Part shown: positions 16,986-26,800 of the stretch, one piece after another
How the letters are laid out: every line of letters starts with the position of its first letter
Numbering within the stretch: the first letter of the stretch is position 1
Source of the DNA: Candidatus Nitrosopumilus sp.
GTDB lineage: Archaea > Thermoproteota > Nitrososphaeria > Nitrososphaerales > Nitrosopumilaceae
Assembly (NCBI GenBank): GCA_008080815.1
Contig: VMDM01000046.1
Location: forward strand, 1-33,704
Length of the DNA stretch: 33,704 nucleotides
Direction of reading: 5' to 3'
Program-made: the position numbers and the translations under genes
Notes under the pieces: model-generated
Seen by the model: only the letters and a program-made list of their open reading frames with translations
Database searches by the model: none
Told to the model about the DNA's origin: nothing

Positions 16986-17726
16986 CTATCGTTCTTGAGT
17001 CGTAGGACGTATCAAAATTTCATTCACATTGACATAATGAGGTGAATCTACAGCAAACAAAATTGCTTTAGCAATATCATCTGCTTGAAGGGCTTCCATT
17101 TTTTTTGCATTTTCTATAAAACCTTGAAGAGATTCATCAGTGATTGTGTCATTTAATTCGGTTGCAACAACTCCAGGCTCTATACTCGTCACACGAATAT
17201 TTGACCTTACACTAAATTCTTGTCTCAATCCTTCACTAAAAGCAGCAATTGCATGTTTTGTTGCACAATAAACGGTTCCAGCAGGAAAGACAATTCTTCC
17301 TGCAACAGATGAGAGATTAACAATGTGACCAGATTTTTTCTCTTTCATGTGAGAAATTACAGATGCGGTGGCATAAAGAACTCCTTTTATGTTAACATCA
17401 ATCATTCTATCCCATTCATCAATTTTGAGATTTTTGAAAAAACTTAACGGCATCAAACCTGCATTATTGACTAAAATATCAATTGAACCCCATTTTGCTA
17501 AAACTGCTTTACTAAATTCATCACAATCATTTTTGTCTGTAACATCTAATTTTTGGAAAAATACTTCTCCGCCATTATCTGAAATTTTTTTTGCTAATTC
17601 TTCTAATCTATCAACTCTTCTTGCTCCAATAGCAACCTTTGCTCCAGCTTTTGAGAGAGTTAATGCAGTGGCATAACCTATTCCACTACTTGCACCTGTG
17701 ATTATTGCAACTTTATCTTGAATCAT
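16986..17726 (-). CDS. Short-chain dehydrogenase/reductase (SDR)
   Basis: This classical SDR has the NAD(P)-binding TGASSGIG (10-17), NNAG in the middle, an active-site Ser in LSSVAG and a YxxxK pair (YCATK). GARRVDR after the second strand suggests a preference for NADP(H). It reduces or oxidises an unknown alcohol or carbonyl substrate. The frame is open to 17774, but the ATG at 17726 (MIQDKVAIITG) gives the standard N-terminus, so I use it. A TTTTTAAAAA box at about 17755-17768 supports a short leader. Its stop abuts the start of the flavoprotein gene. Confidence 0.88.
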   Translation of the reverse strand: MIQDKVAIITGASSGIGYATALTLSKAGAKVAIGARRVDRLEELAKKISDNGGEVFFQKLDVTDKNDCDEFSKAVLAKWGSIDILVNNAGLMPLSFFKNLKIDEWDRMIDVNIKGVLYATASVISHMKEKKSGHIVNLSSVAGRIVFPAGTVYCATKHAIAAFSEGLRQEFSVRSNIRVTSIEPGVVATELNDTITDESLQGFIENAKKMEALQADDIAKAILFAVDSPHYVNVNEILIRPTTQER

Positions 17727-17785
17727 AATTTCAATTGAAATGTACATTCTAAAAATGTTTTTAAAAAAAATCAAATGAGTGCAAC

Positions 17786-17792
17786 TTTATAA
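17786..17792 (+). promoter_or_regulatory. TATA box of the AN1 zinc finger gene
   Basis: CTTTATAAC is centred 25 bases before the ATG at 17814, the spacing for transcription starting at the start codon. No Shine-Dalgarno sequence is visible, which agrees with a leaderless mRNA. Confidence 0.55.
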
Positions 17793-17813
17793 CAATCAAA
17801 TCTAACATAGGTT

Positions 17814-18035
17814 ATGAAATCAGAGAATTGTGCTTATTGTGGTGATCTTACAGATTTACCATTTCAATGTAATTATTGTAAAGATCCTTTTTGTTCAGAG
17901 CATAGACTTCCTGAAGAACATCGATGTGTAAAACTTAGTCAGATTAGAGCTAAAAGATTTGGTGAAAAAAAAGTAATCAGAGATGGAGGTAGAAACAAAC
18001 CAAGTCTTTTTAGAAGAATTTTTGGAAGATTCTAA
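17814..18035 (+). CDS. AN1-type zinc finger protein
   Basis: This 73-residue protein is mostly one AN1-type zinc finger: Cys6-x2-Cys9, Cys19-x2-Cys22, Cys27-x2-His30, and a closing His and Cys in EEHRC. The layout binds two zinc ions. The C-terminal 35 residues are basic (RAKRFGEKK, then FRRIFGRF) and could bind nucleic acid or membrane. Eukaryotic AN1 proteins take part in stress responses and ubiquitin or proteasome pathways; the archaeal role is unknown. It converges with the small membrane protein gene one base beyond its stop. Confidence 0.85.
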   Translation: MKSENCAYCGDLTDLPFQCNYCKDPFCSEHRLPEEHRCVKLSQIRAKRFGEKKVIRDGGRNKPSLFRRIFGRF

Positions 18036-18036
18036 A

Positions 18037-18321
18037 CTAATACGGAGTTTTGTCAGGGGAAATTTTTGCTCTTCTTCCCTGATAGATTAAGGCTATTGCA
18101 AGAGCAAACATCACTAAAGCAGTAAGTGGAAAATTTTTTGGTGGAGGTAGAATGAACCAATAGTAAATTCCAAATCCAATTGATAGAACAGCTTGGGACC
18201 AAAGTTTAACCCACTTTGGAATTTTTGCCACTCTACTAATTCCTTCAATAATAAAAATTCCAATCACGGGATAGATTGTATAAAATAAAAAATCAATTAC
18301 ATCTACGCCTGTATGTGACAT
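18037..18321 (-). CDS. Small membrane protein, three predicted helices
   Basis: I do not recognise a family for this 94-residue protein. Three hydrophobic segments are visible (about 10-27, 38-58 and 65-82), with a PPPKNFP turn before the last and a basic, Pro-containing tail. The start is ATG. It lies 30 bases downstream of the GINS gene on the same strand and is probably read from the same promoter, but nothing in it suggests a replication role. Confidence 0.65.
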   Translation of the reverse strand: MSHTGVDVIDFLFYTIYPVIGIFIIEGISRVAKIPKWVKLWSQAVLSIGFGIYYWFILPPPKNFPLTALVMFALAIALIYQGRRAKISPDKTPY

Positions 18322-18351
18322 ATCTAATTACACGTACTTTGCAATTTCATT

Positions 18352-18906
18352 TTAATCTTCTATTCTAATTTTAGTTGCAACGTTTTTTGAAATTAATGCC
18401 TGTGCATTTTCATAGGGAATTGTAGCAATGTCTTCAGATTTGAATGGACCATATCTTTCAAGATCTGACCCCACCAATTCATCAACATCACTCAAGAAAC
18501 GAATAACGATTTTTTTGGTTTTATGATTTTCTGTTAAATTTTCAAGAAATTTGGATTTTCCATTAATAGTTGATGAAATAATCATTTCGATTCTTTCTAA
18601 TTTTTCTTCCTGGGAATCAAAGATGAATTTTTCCTCATCTAACATATTTGAATGATCTTGACTATTTGTTGATGAAATTTTTGCTAATCTTATATTTATC
18701 AAAATTGTGGTTAATTCATTGGAGAGTTCAATTAATTTATCTTTGATTTTATTTTCAACTCCATCAAATTCTTGTTTTTTGAGATTCCCAAAATAATCAG
18801 ACAAATTTTGATAGAAATTTGGATTCAATTCCATTAGTGTATCACTTTCGGATTCACGCTGGACTAGGTGATGTAATGAGTTGATATCGATTTGATTTTC
18901 TGACAT
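18352..18906 (-). CDS. GINS complex subunit, Gins51-like
   Basis: GINS joins MCM and the Cdc45/RecJ protein at the replication fork. The 184-residue protein has a helical N-terminal A domain (ELNPNFYQNLSDYFGNL onward) and a small C-terminal B domain (IRFLSDVDELVGSDLERYG, then GPFKSEDIATIPYENAQALI). That A-B order and the VRFL..V.E.VG...YGPF pattern fit archaeal Gins51 rather than Gins23. The linker (about 90-120) is acidic and poorly conserved, as usual. It is about 11 kb from the origin-like region and may share a transcript with the small membrane protein downstream. Confidence 0.82.
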   Translation of the reverse strand: MSENQIDINSLHHLVQRESESDTLMELNPNFYQNLSDYFGNLKKQEFDGVENKIKDKLIELSNELTTILINIRLAKISSTNSQDHSNMLDEEKFIFDSQEEKLERIEMIISSTINGKSKFLENLTENHKTKKIVIRFLSDVDELVGSDLERYGPFKSEDIATIPYENAQALISKNVATKIRIED

Positions 18907-18947
18907 TTCTTACCTAATCCTTAAATTTCGGATGTATTTGTGTTTGA

Positions 18948-20420
18948 TTGAATACAAAATTGCCGTATAAAGTTAGTCATGGAAAAGCAATTCAGGTGAC
19001 ATATTCACCTGATGAGGTCTTTTCAAGAATTCAACATGAAAACATTACTTTCATAGATCTTCAATTTACTGGTTTGACAGGTCATTTTCATCACACTACA
19101 ATCTCAGCTAATACATTCACTCCAGAGCAAATGAGAGATGGTTTACCAAAATTAGATGGTTCATCAATTATTGGATTTACCAGTATTGATGATTCAGATT
19201 TACTTTTGAAACCAGATCCTAATACGTTTGCAATAATACCATGGATGACTGAAAATAAAACTGCAAGATTACTTTGTGATGTTTATTGGGGAGAAAACAG
19301 AGGAAGACTTTCAAGAGATCCAAGGGGAATTGCACAAAAGGCTGAAGAATATGTCAAAACTCAAGGATTTGATTTTAGTACATGGGGTCCAGAAGTTGAA
19401 TTTTTTGTTTTTGATAAAGTACATTGGGATGTTTTAACACCCTACAAAGGACAATCGTATTCTATAGAATCAAAAGAAGCCCCATGGAGTCAAGAGGGTT
19501 CTGGTTATCCAATGGGATTACAAGAAGGATACTATCCTAGTACACCTTCTGATACCTTGACACCATATAGAAATGAATGTGTGAATATCTTAAATCAAAA
19601 TTTTGGAATTTTGTGTGATAATCATCACCACGAAGTTGCAACTGCAGGACAATGTGAAATCGATATCAAATATGATTATCTTACAAATGCTGCTGATGCT
19701 GCTCAATCCTACAAATATGTAATTAAAAATGTTGCACAAAAATACGGTAAAGTTGCAACATGTATGCCAAAACCAATTGCAATGGATGCAGGTTCAGGTA
19801 TGCATGTTAATGTAAGTTTGTGGAAAGGAAAAGAAAATGCATTCTTTGATCCTGAAGATGAAATTGAATTGAGTCAAATTGGAAGATACTTTTGTGGAGG
19901 AATAATTAATCATGCAAAGGCATTATCAGCTATTTGTAATCCAACAACAAACTCTTACCACAGATTAGTTCCTGGATATGAAGCACCAGCATACATTGCA
20001 TGGAGTTCAGGAAACAGATCTGCAATTGTTAGAGTACCTAAACATCTCAAAGGAAAAGAATACTCAAATTTGAAAAGATTAGAATTTAGAGCTCCTGATC
20101 CTTCATCAAATCCATATCTTGTATTTGCAGCAGTTACTGCTGCCGGAATGGACGGAATTAAGAAGAAAATTGATCCAGGAGATATGATTATGGATGATAT
20201 TTTCAAGATGACAAAATCAGATAGAGTCAAGCGAGGTATTGGTGTTTTACCAAAGAGTTTGGGTGAAGCATTAGATGAATTAGAAAGTGATAGAAAATTC
20301 CTTAATCCAATTTACACTAATGATGTAATTGATAAAATTATAGAATTAGAGAGAAGAGATCAAAGAGAGATTGCTATCAGACCACACCCACATGAATTCT
20401 ATCTCTATTTTGATATCTAA
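18948..20420 (+). CDS. glnA: Glutamine synthetase, type I (second copy)
   Basis: This 490-residue paralogue of the gene at 3224-4669 keeps KLDGSSIIGF (68-77), GPEVEFFVFD with Glu149 and Glu151, HHEVATAGQCE with Glu229 and Glu237, His286 in GSGMHVNVSLW, VPGYEAP, NRSAIVRVP (357-364) and EFRAPDPSSNPY. It differs from the first copy in having Asn where the usual second His of MHxH lies, Phe419 where the adenylylatable Tyr sits, and an N-terminal extension of about 17 residues. The TTG start has an A/T box TTAAATTT 24 bases upstream. The reaction is presumably the same; different regulation or a different preferred condition is inferred. Its end overlaps the convergent membrane protein gene by 4 bases. 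Confidence 0.92.
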   Translation: MNTKLPYKVSHGKAIQVTYSPDEVFSRIQHENITFIDLQFTGLTGHFHHTTISANTFTPEQMRDGLPKLDGSSIIGFTSIDDSDLLLKPDPNTFAIIPWMTENKTARLLCDVYWGENRGRLSRDPRGIAQKAEEYVKTQGFDFSTWGPEVEFFVFDKVHWDVLTPYKGQSYSIESKEAPWSQEGSGYPMGLQEGYYPSTPSDTLTPYRNECVNILNQNFGILCDNHHHEVATAGQCEIDIKYDYLTNAADAAQSYKYVIKNVAQKYGKVATCMPKPIAMDAGSGMHVNVSLWKGKENAFFDPEDEIELSQIGRYFCGGIINHAKALSAICNPTTNSYHRLVPGYEAPAYIAWSSGNRSAIVRVPKHLKGKEYSNLKRLEFRAPDPSSNPYLVFAAVTAAGMDGIKKKIDPGDMIMDDIFKMTKSDRVKRGIGVLPKSLGEALDELESDRKFLNPIYTNDVIDKIIELERRDQREIAIRPHPHEFYLYFDI

Positions 20421-20692
20421 AATCTACCAGTTAATTGCAAAATAAAATACAAGGAAATTCCCATTAAAGCAAATCCTGCTCCTAAAAATATTCCAGTTCG
20501 TTTTTCAGAAGTAGTTGATTTGTACAATAAAATTCCACCAGCTAGTCCTACAAACAAAACAAGCACTCCAGTAATGACTAAATCAAAACTTGTTTTGTTG
20601 ATAATTGGATAGAAAAATCCAGATAAAAGCGCAAAAAATACTACAAGATAGACATATTTGAAACCACTTTTAGTAATTGAGATTTTATCCAA
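20417..20692 (-). CDS. Small membrane protein, three predicted helices
   Basis: This 91-residue protein has hydrophobic segments at about 13-30, 38-57 and 68-87, joined by short polar loops, including the basic loop YKSTTSEKRTG. I do not recognise a family. The start appears to be TTG, since no ATG lies in frame nearby, so the N-terminus is uncertain. It is 39 bases downstream of the thermosome gene on the same strand and converges with the second glutamine synthetase gene, overlapping it by 4 bases. Confidence 0.6.
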   Translation of the reverse strand: MDKISITKSGFKYVYLVVFFALLSGFFYPIINKTSFDLVITGVLVLFVGLAGGILLYKSTTSEKRTGIFLGAGFALMGISLYFILQLTGRF

Positions 20693-20731
20693 TAATAATT
20701 AATTTTGTAAAAAGAAAATAAACCTTTGAAA

Positions 20732-22444
20732 TTACATCATGCCGCCCATATCTGGCATTCCACCCATTCCAGGCATTCCACCCATTCCAGGCATTCCACC
20801 CATGCCGCCCATATCTGGCATTCCACCAGCTCCACCCGGTGGTCCGCCGGCAGATTTTTGTGTTGCAATAACATCATCAATTCTTAGAATCATAGATGCT
20901 GCTTCTGTTGCTGCTGAAACAATTTGTAGTTTAACTGCTAGAGGTTCAATAATATCACTTGATTTCATATTACCAATTTTTCCTTTCATTACATCAATAC
21001 CAGTCCATTTCTCACCCTTGAGTTGTTTTGAACGAAGTAATGTTAGAGTATCAATAGGATCCATTCCAGCATTTTCGGCTAAAGTTAATGGAATTGCTTC
21101 TAATGCATCTGCAAATTTCTCTGCAGCCAATTGTTCTCTACCTTCTAATGATTTAGCCCAATTTCTTAATTTTGAAGCAGCAAAAGTTTCAGGAGCTCCA
21201 CCACCTGCAACAATCTCAGGTTTTTCAATTACATCTTTTACAACCATCAATGCATCATGAACAGAGCGGTCAACTTCATCAACTACTCTTTGTGAACCAC
21301 CTCTTAAAAGAAGAGTGACTGATTTTGGATGTTTGCAACCTTCAACAAATACCCATTTATCTTCTTCAATTTTTCTCTCTTCAACTAATTGTGCACTACC
21401 AAGATCTTTTTCAAATAAATCATCTAGATTTGTAACGATTCTTCCACCAGTTGCCTTGGCAAGTTTAGTTAAATCACTTTCTTTGATTCTTCTAACAGCA
21501 ATAATTCCTGATTTTGCAAGATAGTGTTGAGCCATGTCATCAATTCCTTTTTGACACAAAACTACATTTGCGCCAGAACCAATTACTTTGTCAACCATTG
21601 TTTTGAGCATTCTATTTTCTTCATCTAAAAATGATTTTAGTTGTTGAGGATTGGAGATGTTAATTTTTGCATCTGTTTCAGTTTTACTAATTTCTAATGC
21701 AGTGTTAATTAATGCAATTTTTGCTTCATTAATTTTTCTTGGCATACCACCATGAACTATTTCTTTGTCAAGTACAATTCCTTGAATAATCATTGAATCT
21801 TTAATTGAACCACCTGCTTTCTTTTCAACTTTAATATCATCAATATCGACTGTAGATTTCTCTCCGTCTTTTTCAGCAACTGCAGTAACTGATTTTACTA
21901 TAATATCAGCCAAAAGATCTGAATCTTTTCTGACTAATTTTGTTTGCATTGATGTTTTTGCAATTTTAGTTAGAATGTTTTTGTCATTTGGAGCAATTTT
22001 ATCAGAAATACTCTCCAAGAATTCCTTTGCTTTCTTTCCAGCCTTTCTGTAACCATCCACAATAATTGTTGGATGAACATCTTGATCAATTAATGATTCT
22101 GCATTTTCAAGTAATGCTCCTGCTAAAACAACTGCTGAAGTTGTACCATCTCCTACTTCATTATCAGTGGTCTTTGAAATTTCTACCAACATTTTTGCTG
22201 CTGGGTGTTGCACATCAATCTCTTTGAGAATTGTTGCACCATCATTTGTAATTGTAACATCGCCAAGTGAATCAACAAGCATTTTGTCCATTCCTCTTGG
22301 ACCTAAACTAGTATGGACAATTTCTGCAATGATTTTTGCTGCAGAAATATTATTTTTCTGAGCATCACGACCTTTAGTTTCAGAGCCGCCTTCTTTTAAA
22401 AGGACAACAGGCATATTGCCTTTGGAAGTTGCAGTCATTCCCAT
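20732..22444 (-). CDS. thsA: Thermosome subunit (group II chaperonin)
   Basis: This 570-residue chaperonin forms two-ring cages that fold proteins using ATP. Group II marks are [12 protein letters not shown] (45-56), NDGATIL, the nucleotide-binding GDGTTS (98-103), an apical domain with its built-in lid segment, and the GGGAPE motif near 411. The C-terminal tail is Gly/Met-rich and built from GGMPDM and GGMPGM units that point into the cavity. Two ATGs are six bases apart. The TATA box 26 bases upstream would place the transcript start at or next to the first, while GGTGAT just before it could act as a Shine-Dalgarno sequence for the second (22438). No other thermosome gene is in the window. 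Confidence 0.96.
   Translation of the reverse strand: MGMTATSKGNMPVVLLKEGGSETKGRDAQKNNISAAKIIAEIVHTSLGPRGMDKMLVDSLGDVTITNDGATILKEIDVQHPAAKMLVEISKTTDNEVGDGTTSAVVLAGALLENAESLIDQDVHPTIIVDGYRKAGKKAKEFLESISDKIAPNDKNILTKIAKTSMQTKLVRKDSDLLADIIVKSVTAVAEKDGEKSTVDIDDIKVEKKAGGSIKDSMIIQGIVLDKEIVHGGMPRKINEAKIALINTALEISKTETDAKINISNPQQLKSFLDEENRMLKTMVDKVIGSGANVVLCQKGIDDMAQHYLAKSGIIAVRRIKESDLTKLAKATGGRIVTNLDDLFEKDLGSAQLVEERKIEEDKWVFVEGCKHPKSVTLLLRGGSQRVVDEVDRSVHDALMVVKDVIEKPEIVAGGGAPETFAASKLRNWAKSLEGREQLAAEKFADALEAIPLTLAENAGMDPIDTLTLLRSKQLKGEKWTGIDVMKGKIGNMKSSDIIEPLAVKLQIVSAATEAASMILRIDDVIATQKSAGGPPGGAGGMPDMGGMGGMPGMGGMPGMGGMPDMGGMM
20739..20832. repeat. Short tandem repeats encoding the thermosome Gly-Met tail
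   Basis: The last codons of the thermosome gene are near-exact repeats of about 18 bases built on ATTCCACCCATTCCAGGC. A longer unit containing CCGCCCATATCTGGCATTCC occurs at both ends of the block. Such a block can change in length by slippage or recombination without breaking the frame. Confidence 0.7.
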
Positions 22445-22466
22445 ATCACCAAAAACTTCAGATTCC

Positions 22467-22475
22467 CCTTTTATA
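22467..22475 (-). promoter_or_regulatory. TATA box of the thermosome gene
   Basis: On the minus strand GGTATAAAAGG is the closest match to a consensus archaeal TATA box that I found in the window, preceded by a purine-rich stretch that suits a TFB recognition element. It is centred about 27 bases from the first ATG, which fits a strong promoter and a very short or absent leader. Confidence 0.65.
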
Positions 22476-22515
22476 CCTTCCAGATCAAATTGGAAAAAAT
22501 TCTATAGCATCGGTG

Positions 22516-22523
22516 TTTTTAAA
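22516..22523 (+). promoter_or_regulatory. TATA box of the SHMT gene
   Basis: TTTTTAAA is centred 27 bases before the ATG at 22547, the distance expected for a leaderless transcript. It is separate from the thermosome box that faces the other way. Confidence 0.5.
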
Positions 22524-22546
22524 TTGGGAAAATTAATTTTATTTGT

Positions 22547-23869
22547 ATGGCAAAATCCCAAAATCGTGAATCTTACAATAAAATTTTTACAAAATTAAAA
22601 GAACACCATAAATGGTTTGAAAATTCCATTCCACTAATTGCTAGTGAGAATGTTCCTAGTCCGGCAGTGCGTGAGGCAATAATTTCTGATTTTGGAAATA
22701 GATACGCTGAAGGTTGGCCAGGTGAGAGAGTCTATGCAGGTTGTATTTTCATTGATGAAGTTGAAGTTGAATGTATGAAATTAGCAAAGAAGCTTTACAA
22801 AGCAAAATTTGCTGATGTTAGACCAATTTCCGGAGTAGTTGCAAATTTGGCAGTATATTCTGCATTCTCCAATCCTGGAGATGTAATGGTTGCACCTTCA
22901 ATTCCTGCAGGTGGACACATTTCTCATGGTAAAAAAGAACATTCAGGTACAGCAGGTCTTGTACATGGATTAGAAATTGAATTCTATCCATTTGATGCTG
23001 AAGAGATGACAATTGATGTTGACAAGACTAAACAAAAGATCAAAGAACTAGAGAAAGAAAAGAGATTACCAAAAATTGCAATGTTTGGTGGTTCATTATT
23101 TTTATTCCCACATCCTGTCAAAGAGTTATCTGATTTTCTAAAGAGTTACAATATTCACATTAATTATGATGCAGCACATGTTGCAGGATTAATTGCTGGG
23201 GGTAAATTCCAGGATCCACTTAGAGAAGGAGCAGATACAATGACTATGAGTACTCACAAGACTCTATTTGGTCCTCAAGGTGGTCTAGTTTTGGGTTCTG
23301 AAGAACATGAAGAGCCAATCAAGAAAGCAACGTTTCCAGGACTGACTAGCAGTCATCACATTAACAACATGGCAGGAAAAGCTGTTGCATTTGCAGAAGC
23401 ATTAGAATTTGGAAAAGATTATGCATCACAAGTTATCAAAAATGCCAAGTCATTTGCTGATGCATTAAGTGATGCAGGATTCAAAGTATTAGGTGAGGCA
23501 AGAGGATTTACAATGTCACATCAAATTGCAGTTAATGTCTTAGATTATTCTGATGGGGGTAAAGTTGAAGCTGATCTTGAAAAAGCAAACATTATTGTCA
23601 ACAGGCAATTAATTCCAGGAGATATCAAAGCTGGTAGAAACTATTTCCATCCTGGTGGAATTAGATTAGGTGTTTCTGAAATTACTAGATTAGGAATGAA
23701 AAAGGATGAGATGTATGAAATTGCTTCATTGATCAAAGATGTTGTAGTTGATAAGAAAGATCCTAAGAAAGTTCTTGCTAAAGTAAAACAAATGCGTAAG
23801 AATTTCCAAAAAGTCAAGTATTGTTTTGATAGTAAATTAGGCGGATACGACTACGTAAAATTAAGATAA
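22547..23869 (+). CDS. glyA: Serine hydroxymethyltransferase
   Basis: This PLP enzyme interconverts serine and glycine and moves a one-carbon unit to a tetrahydropterin. Key marks in the 440-residue protein are IPLIASENVPSP near the N-terminus, YAEGWPGERVYAGC, NYDAAHVAGLIAGG, and TMSTHKTLFGPQGG with Lys238 as the expected PLP-binding lysine, followed by PGGIRLGVSEITRLGM near the C-terminus. Whether the carrier is folate or an archaeal methanopterin-type cofactor cannot be told from the sequence. It diverges from the thermosome gene and converges with the PolD gene with one base between stops. Confidence 0.95.
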   Translation: MAKSQNRESYNKIFTKLKEHHKWFENSIPLIASENVPSPAVREAIISDFGNRYAEGWPGERVYAGCIFIDEVEVECMKLAKKLYKAKFADVRPISGVVANLAVYSAFSNPGDVMVAPSIPAGGHISHGKKEHSGTAGLVHGLEIEFYPFDAEEMTIDVDKTKQKIKELEKEKRLPKIAMFGGSLFLFPHPVKELSDFLKSYNIHINYDAAHVAGLIAGGKFQDPLREGADTMTMSTHKTLFGPQGGLVLGSEEHEEPIKKATFPGLTSSHHINNMAGKAVAFAEALEFGKDYASQVIKNAKSFADALSDAGFKVLGEARGFTMSHQIAVNVLDYSDGGKVEADLEKANIIVNRQLIPGDIKAGRNYFHPGGIRLGVSEITRLGMKKDEMYEIASLIKDVVVDKKDPKKVLAKVKQMRKNFQKVKYCFDSKLGGYDYVKLR

Positions 23870-23870
23870 T

Positions 23871-26800
23871 TTAGGCATAATCTGTTAAGAGAGATTGATC
23901 TCCTTGACTTTTTCCAAAAACTAATTCAATTTCATCTGCAAGTGCATAAATTCTACCTCTTTGATATTCACTAACATCATATTTGTCCACCAAACGTTTT
24001 GCCAGTTTTAGATATTTTTCTACTGAACCCCTTGTTATTGTTGGAATTAATTTATGACCACATTGACAAGTTTGAATTAAAGGCATTCTACGATATGAGC
24101 GACCACAAGCAGTGCATCTAAAATTTTGTCTTGCATATGCCCTAAGATTTCCCATTATATCAGGAACCAAGTGAGTCGAAATTACATTTGAAACAATTTC
24201 AGAGGCATTAACTGCATCAATTAATTCAGCGTTTCTTATTTGCATATCAAATTTGTCTAACATTGAACCTAATGTGGAATATGCACTACGTGATTTGGAA
24301 GTTGTCAGGGAACTTGTTGAATGAGTAAAATTATAATCGATGAATTGTCTCATCGTTTCAAGACGTGATTTGATTATCTCTACTGATTGAATATCTGATG
24401 CCTTTATTTGTTGAAGAGTTGACTCAAAAAATTCAATAGGAAAATGTTTTACAACTTCCAAATTATGCGCTTGAGGTTGAGATTCATGAGGAAGTACTAG
24501 CGGTTGTATGAGAAGTGGGGCATCCATTAATCCTCCAATTTTATCAGATAGAAATTGTCGTGAAAAATTTAGTAGTGCATCCATTAGTAACATAATGGAA
24601 TCTGCATCTCCATCTGCATCACGTCGCTTTGCAGAATGCCAATTTGGTGTACCAAAACATACATGAGTATCAGAAAATCCAATGATTCTTGCCACAATCC
24701 CAACAGAAGTATGTGGAGCTAATCCAATTACAAGATGACCAATTAATTCTTGAATTGTTTTTACATTGTAAAATGATGTTTTTTTGTAAAAGTTCTCCAG
24801 TAAGGAATCAACATATTTACAAATTGAAATTAGATATCTTGCACTTTCTGATGGAATTATGACATCTTGCATTCTTAATTCGATTGTTTGTTGTGAGTTT
24901 TCAAGTGGCTTCCCATAAATGTCGGTTGAATATCCTAGTTTTTTTAAGGTCTCAATTGGTGTTCCAATCCACTCAGGTTTGAAATGTGTTAGTGGAGAAT
25001 TTGTTGCATCAAATCTTACTGTGCCGTCCTTAAACACTGTTAAATCATAATTTTGTCTAATCAGTCCCTTTTCGAGAGGTTCAGCAATCTTGTCTTGATT
25101 AATTAGTTCTTTGACACCTTTGAATGGTTCTTGAGCCCTAAATCGTATATTTTCTTGAGCCTGTGCTAGTTTTAATTTGAGTGGAAATTCTTTATGAGAA
25201 TAAGAAACTGCCTTTCTTTTACATCTCTGACAAAATGGTTCATCAAGCGTCTCTCTGCATTTTGAACATCGATAATTAACTATCGTTTTAATTTCACATC
25301 TTTGACATTTAATCCCAATTGAGGGCTGATTACATTGAGGACAAAATCTGTTGTAAATACTAGTAAAGAAATGCTCATTTTTTGAGGCTTTCAACAAGTC
25401 CCTTGTCGGTCCTCCCTTGTCATTAATTGGAAATAGTACGTGTGTTGGAGGTTTCATTTGTCTTGGAGCAGCTTTTTCAGGTCTTCCAATTCTTACTCCA
25501 ATTGATGTTGAAAATTTGTTTTTGATGATTATTCCAGAATTTTTTGTAATTATTTGAGGTACAGACAAGTCATCAAAAATAATTTTTTTCTCAAAAATTA
25601 ATTTCTTGAAAATCTTTGCCTCAATATCAGAAAGAATTATTTGATTTTCAAGAATCTGGTGTGGAACTCCTAATTTCTCAAGAATTCGCTTTTGGTCTAT
25701 TGTGTAAAAAATACAGTCATCACTAATTTTGTTTGGTTTAGTTATTTGTTTGAATTCATCTAAAGTGATTTGATCCCAAAAATATAGAAAATTTGGGTGT
25801 AGTGGCAATTGGAATTTTTCAGATAATATTAACATCTCATCCAAGTTGGGAATTTTTTCTAAAAATGTTTCAAGAAATTCTGAGTCATTTGGAATAGAAT
25901 TAATTTTTAGTTTTAACTCCTCAATCCAAAATTCTTCAACATATCCAGAAGGAACCATTTGTGCATTATTTTCCAAAAAATCCCCAAATGAAATCAGAAT
26001 ATCTCCCAAATGCAATATTTTTTCAATTCTATCTTTGAGTTCTATTCCATGTGAGATATTTTTGATTTTTACAACATCTCCGTTATCTAATCTGACAATG
26101 GGGGTGTCAATAGAATCTACAAATGCAACAGTTGCGCCCTTTCCAGGAATGTCTATCTTGATTTGAGTTCCCACAGCTATGGTATGGTCTAAAATTTCTG
26201 CGATTACTGGGTGAATTCCAACTGAGGCAAATCCTGTGTTGCATGCACGGCCATATCTGAGCCTAAAACCGCCCAATCTATTAGGCATAGATAGGACAGA
26301 TCTTCCCGTGATTACCTCCCTCATTCTTTTTGCTGCAGCATCTTCTTGGTTGTCACCAGTTTGGACCGCTCCTTTAAGATCACCAAGCCATTCCCAACCG
26401 TCTAAATTGTATAGTTCAATTCTTTTGAGTAGTTTTTTTGATCTACCAATCAAACCATCATTTAGAACTCGTAAGGCACCACCTCTAACTCTGTCAGTTT
26501 TGATTCGTTTCATTGATTTGTGATTGACTACTTCGAAGGGGTCTGTATCTACACCATCTAATTCAACAGGAATGTTGGAAATTACATGTTCAATATCTTC
26601 ATCTAAAATATGAAATTGAAAACTGCCTGCTTCTCGTTCATAGATTCTTAATTCCTCAATAAATCTGCCTGTTTCATCATCAAATGAATTTGCTTGATAT
26701 TTTGCAAGACCTACTGCTTTTCTAACATGATCGGCAATTAACATGGTCACAGCTGACTCTGTTCCGCCTGCCGAACGCATTGGACCAGCAATTGAAACAG

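Noticed and set aside
20739-21260. Long plus-strand frame (173 codons) with Pro/Ile repeats antisense to the thermosome gene.
   Set aside because: It is the mirror of the Gly/Met repeat and of well-conserved chaperonin codons; it has no promoter of its own.
25846-26523. Plus-strand open frames inside the PolD large-subunit gene.
   Set aside because: They are shadows of a clearly coding minus-strand gene, with compositions that follow its codons.
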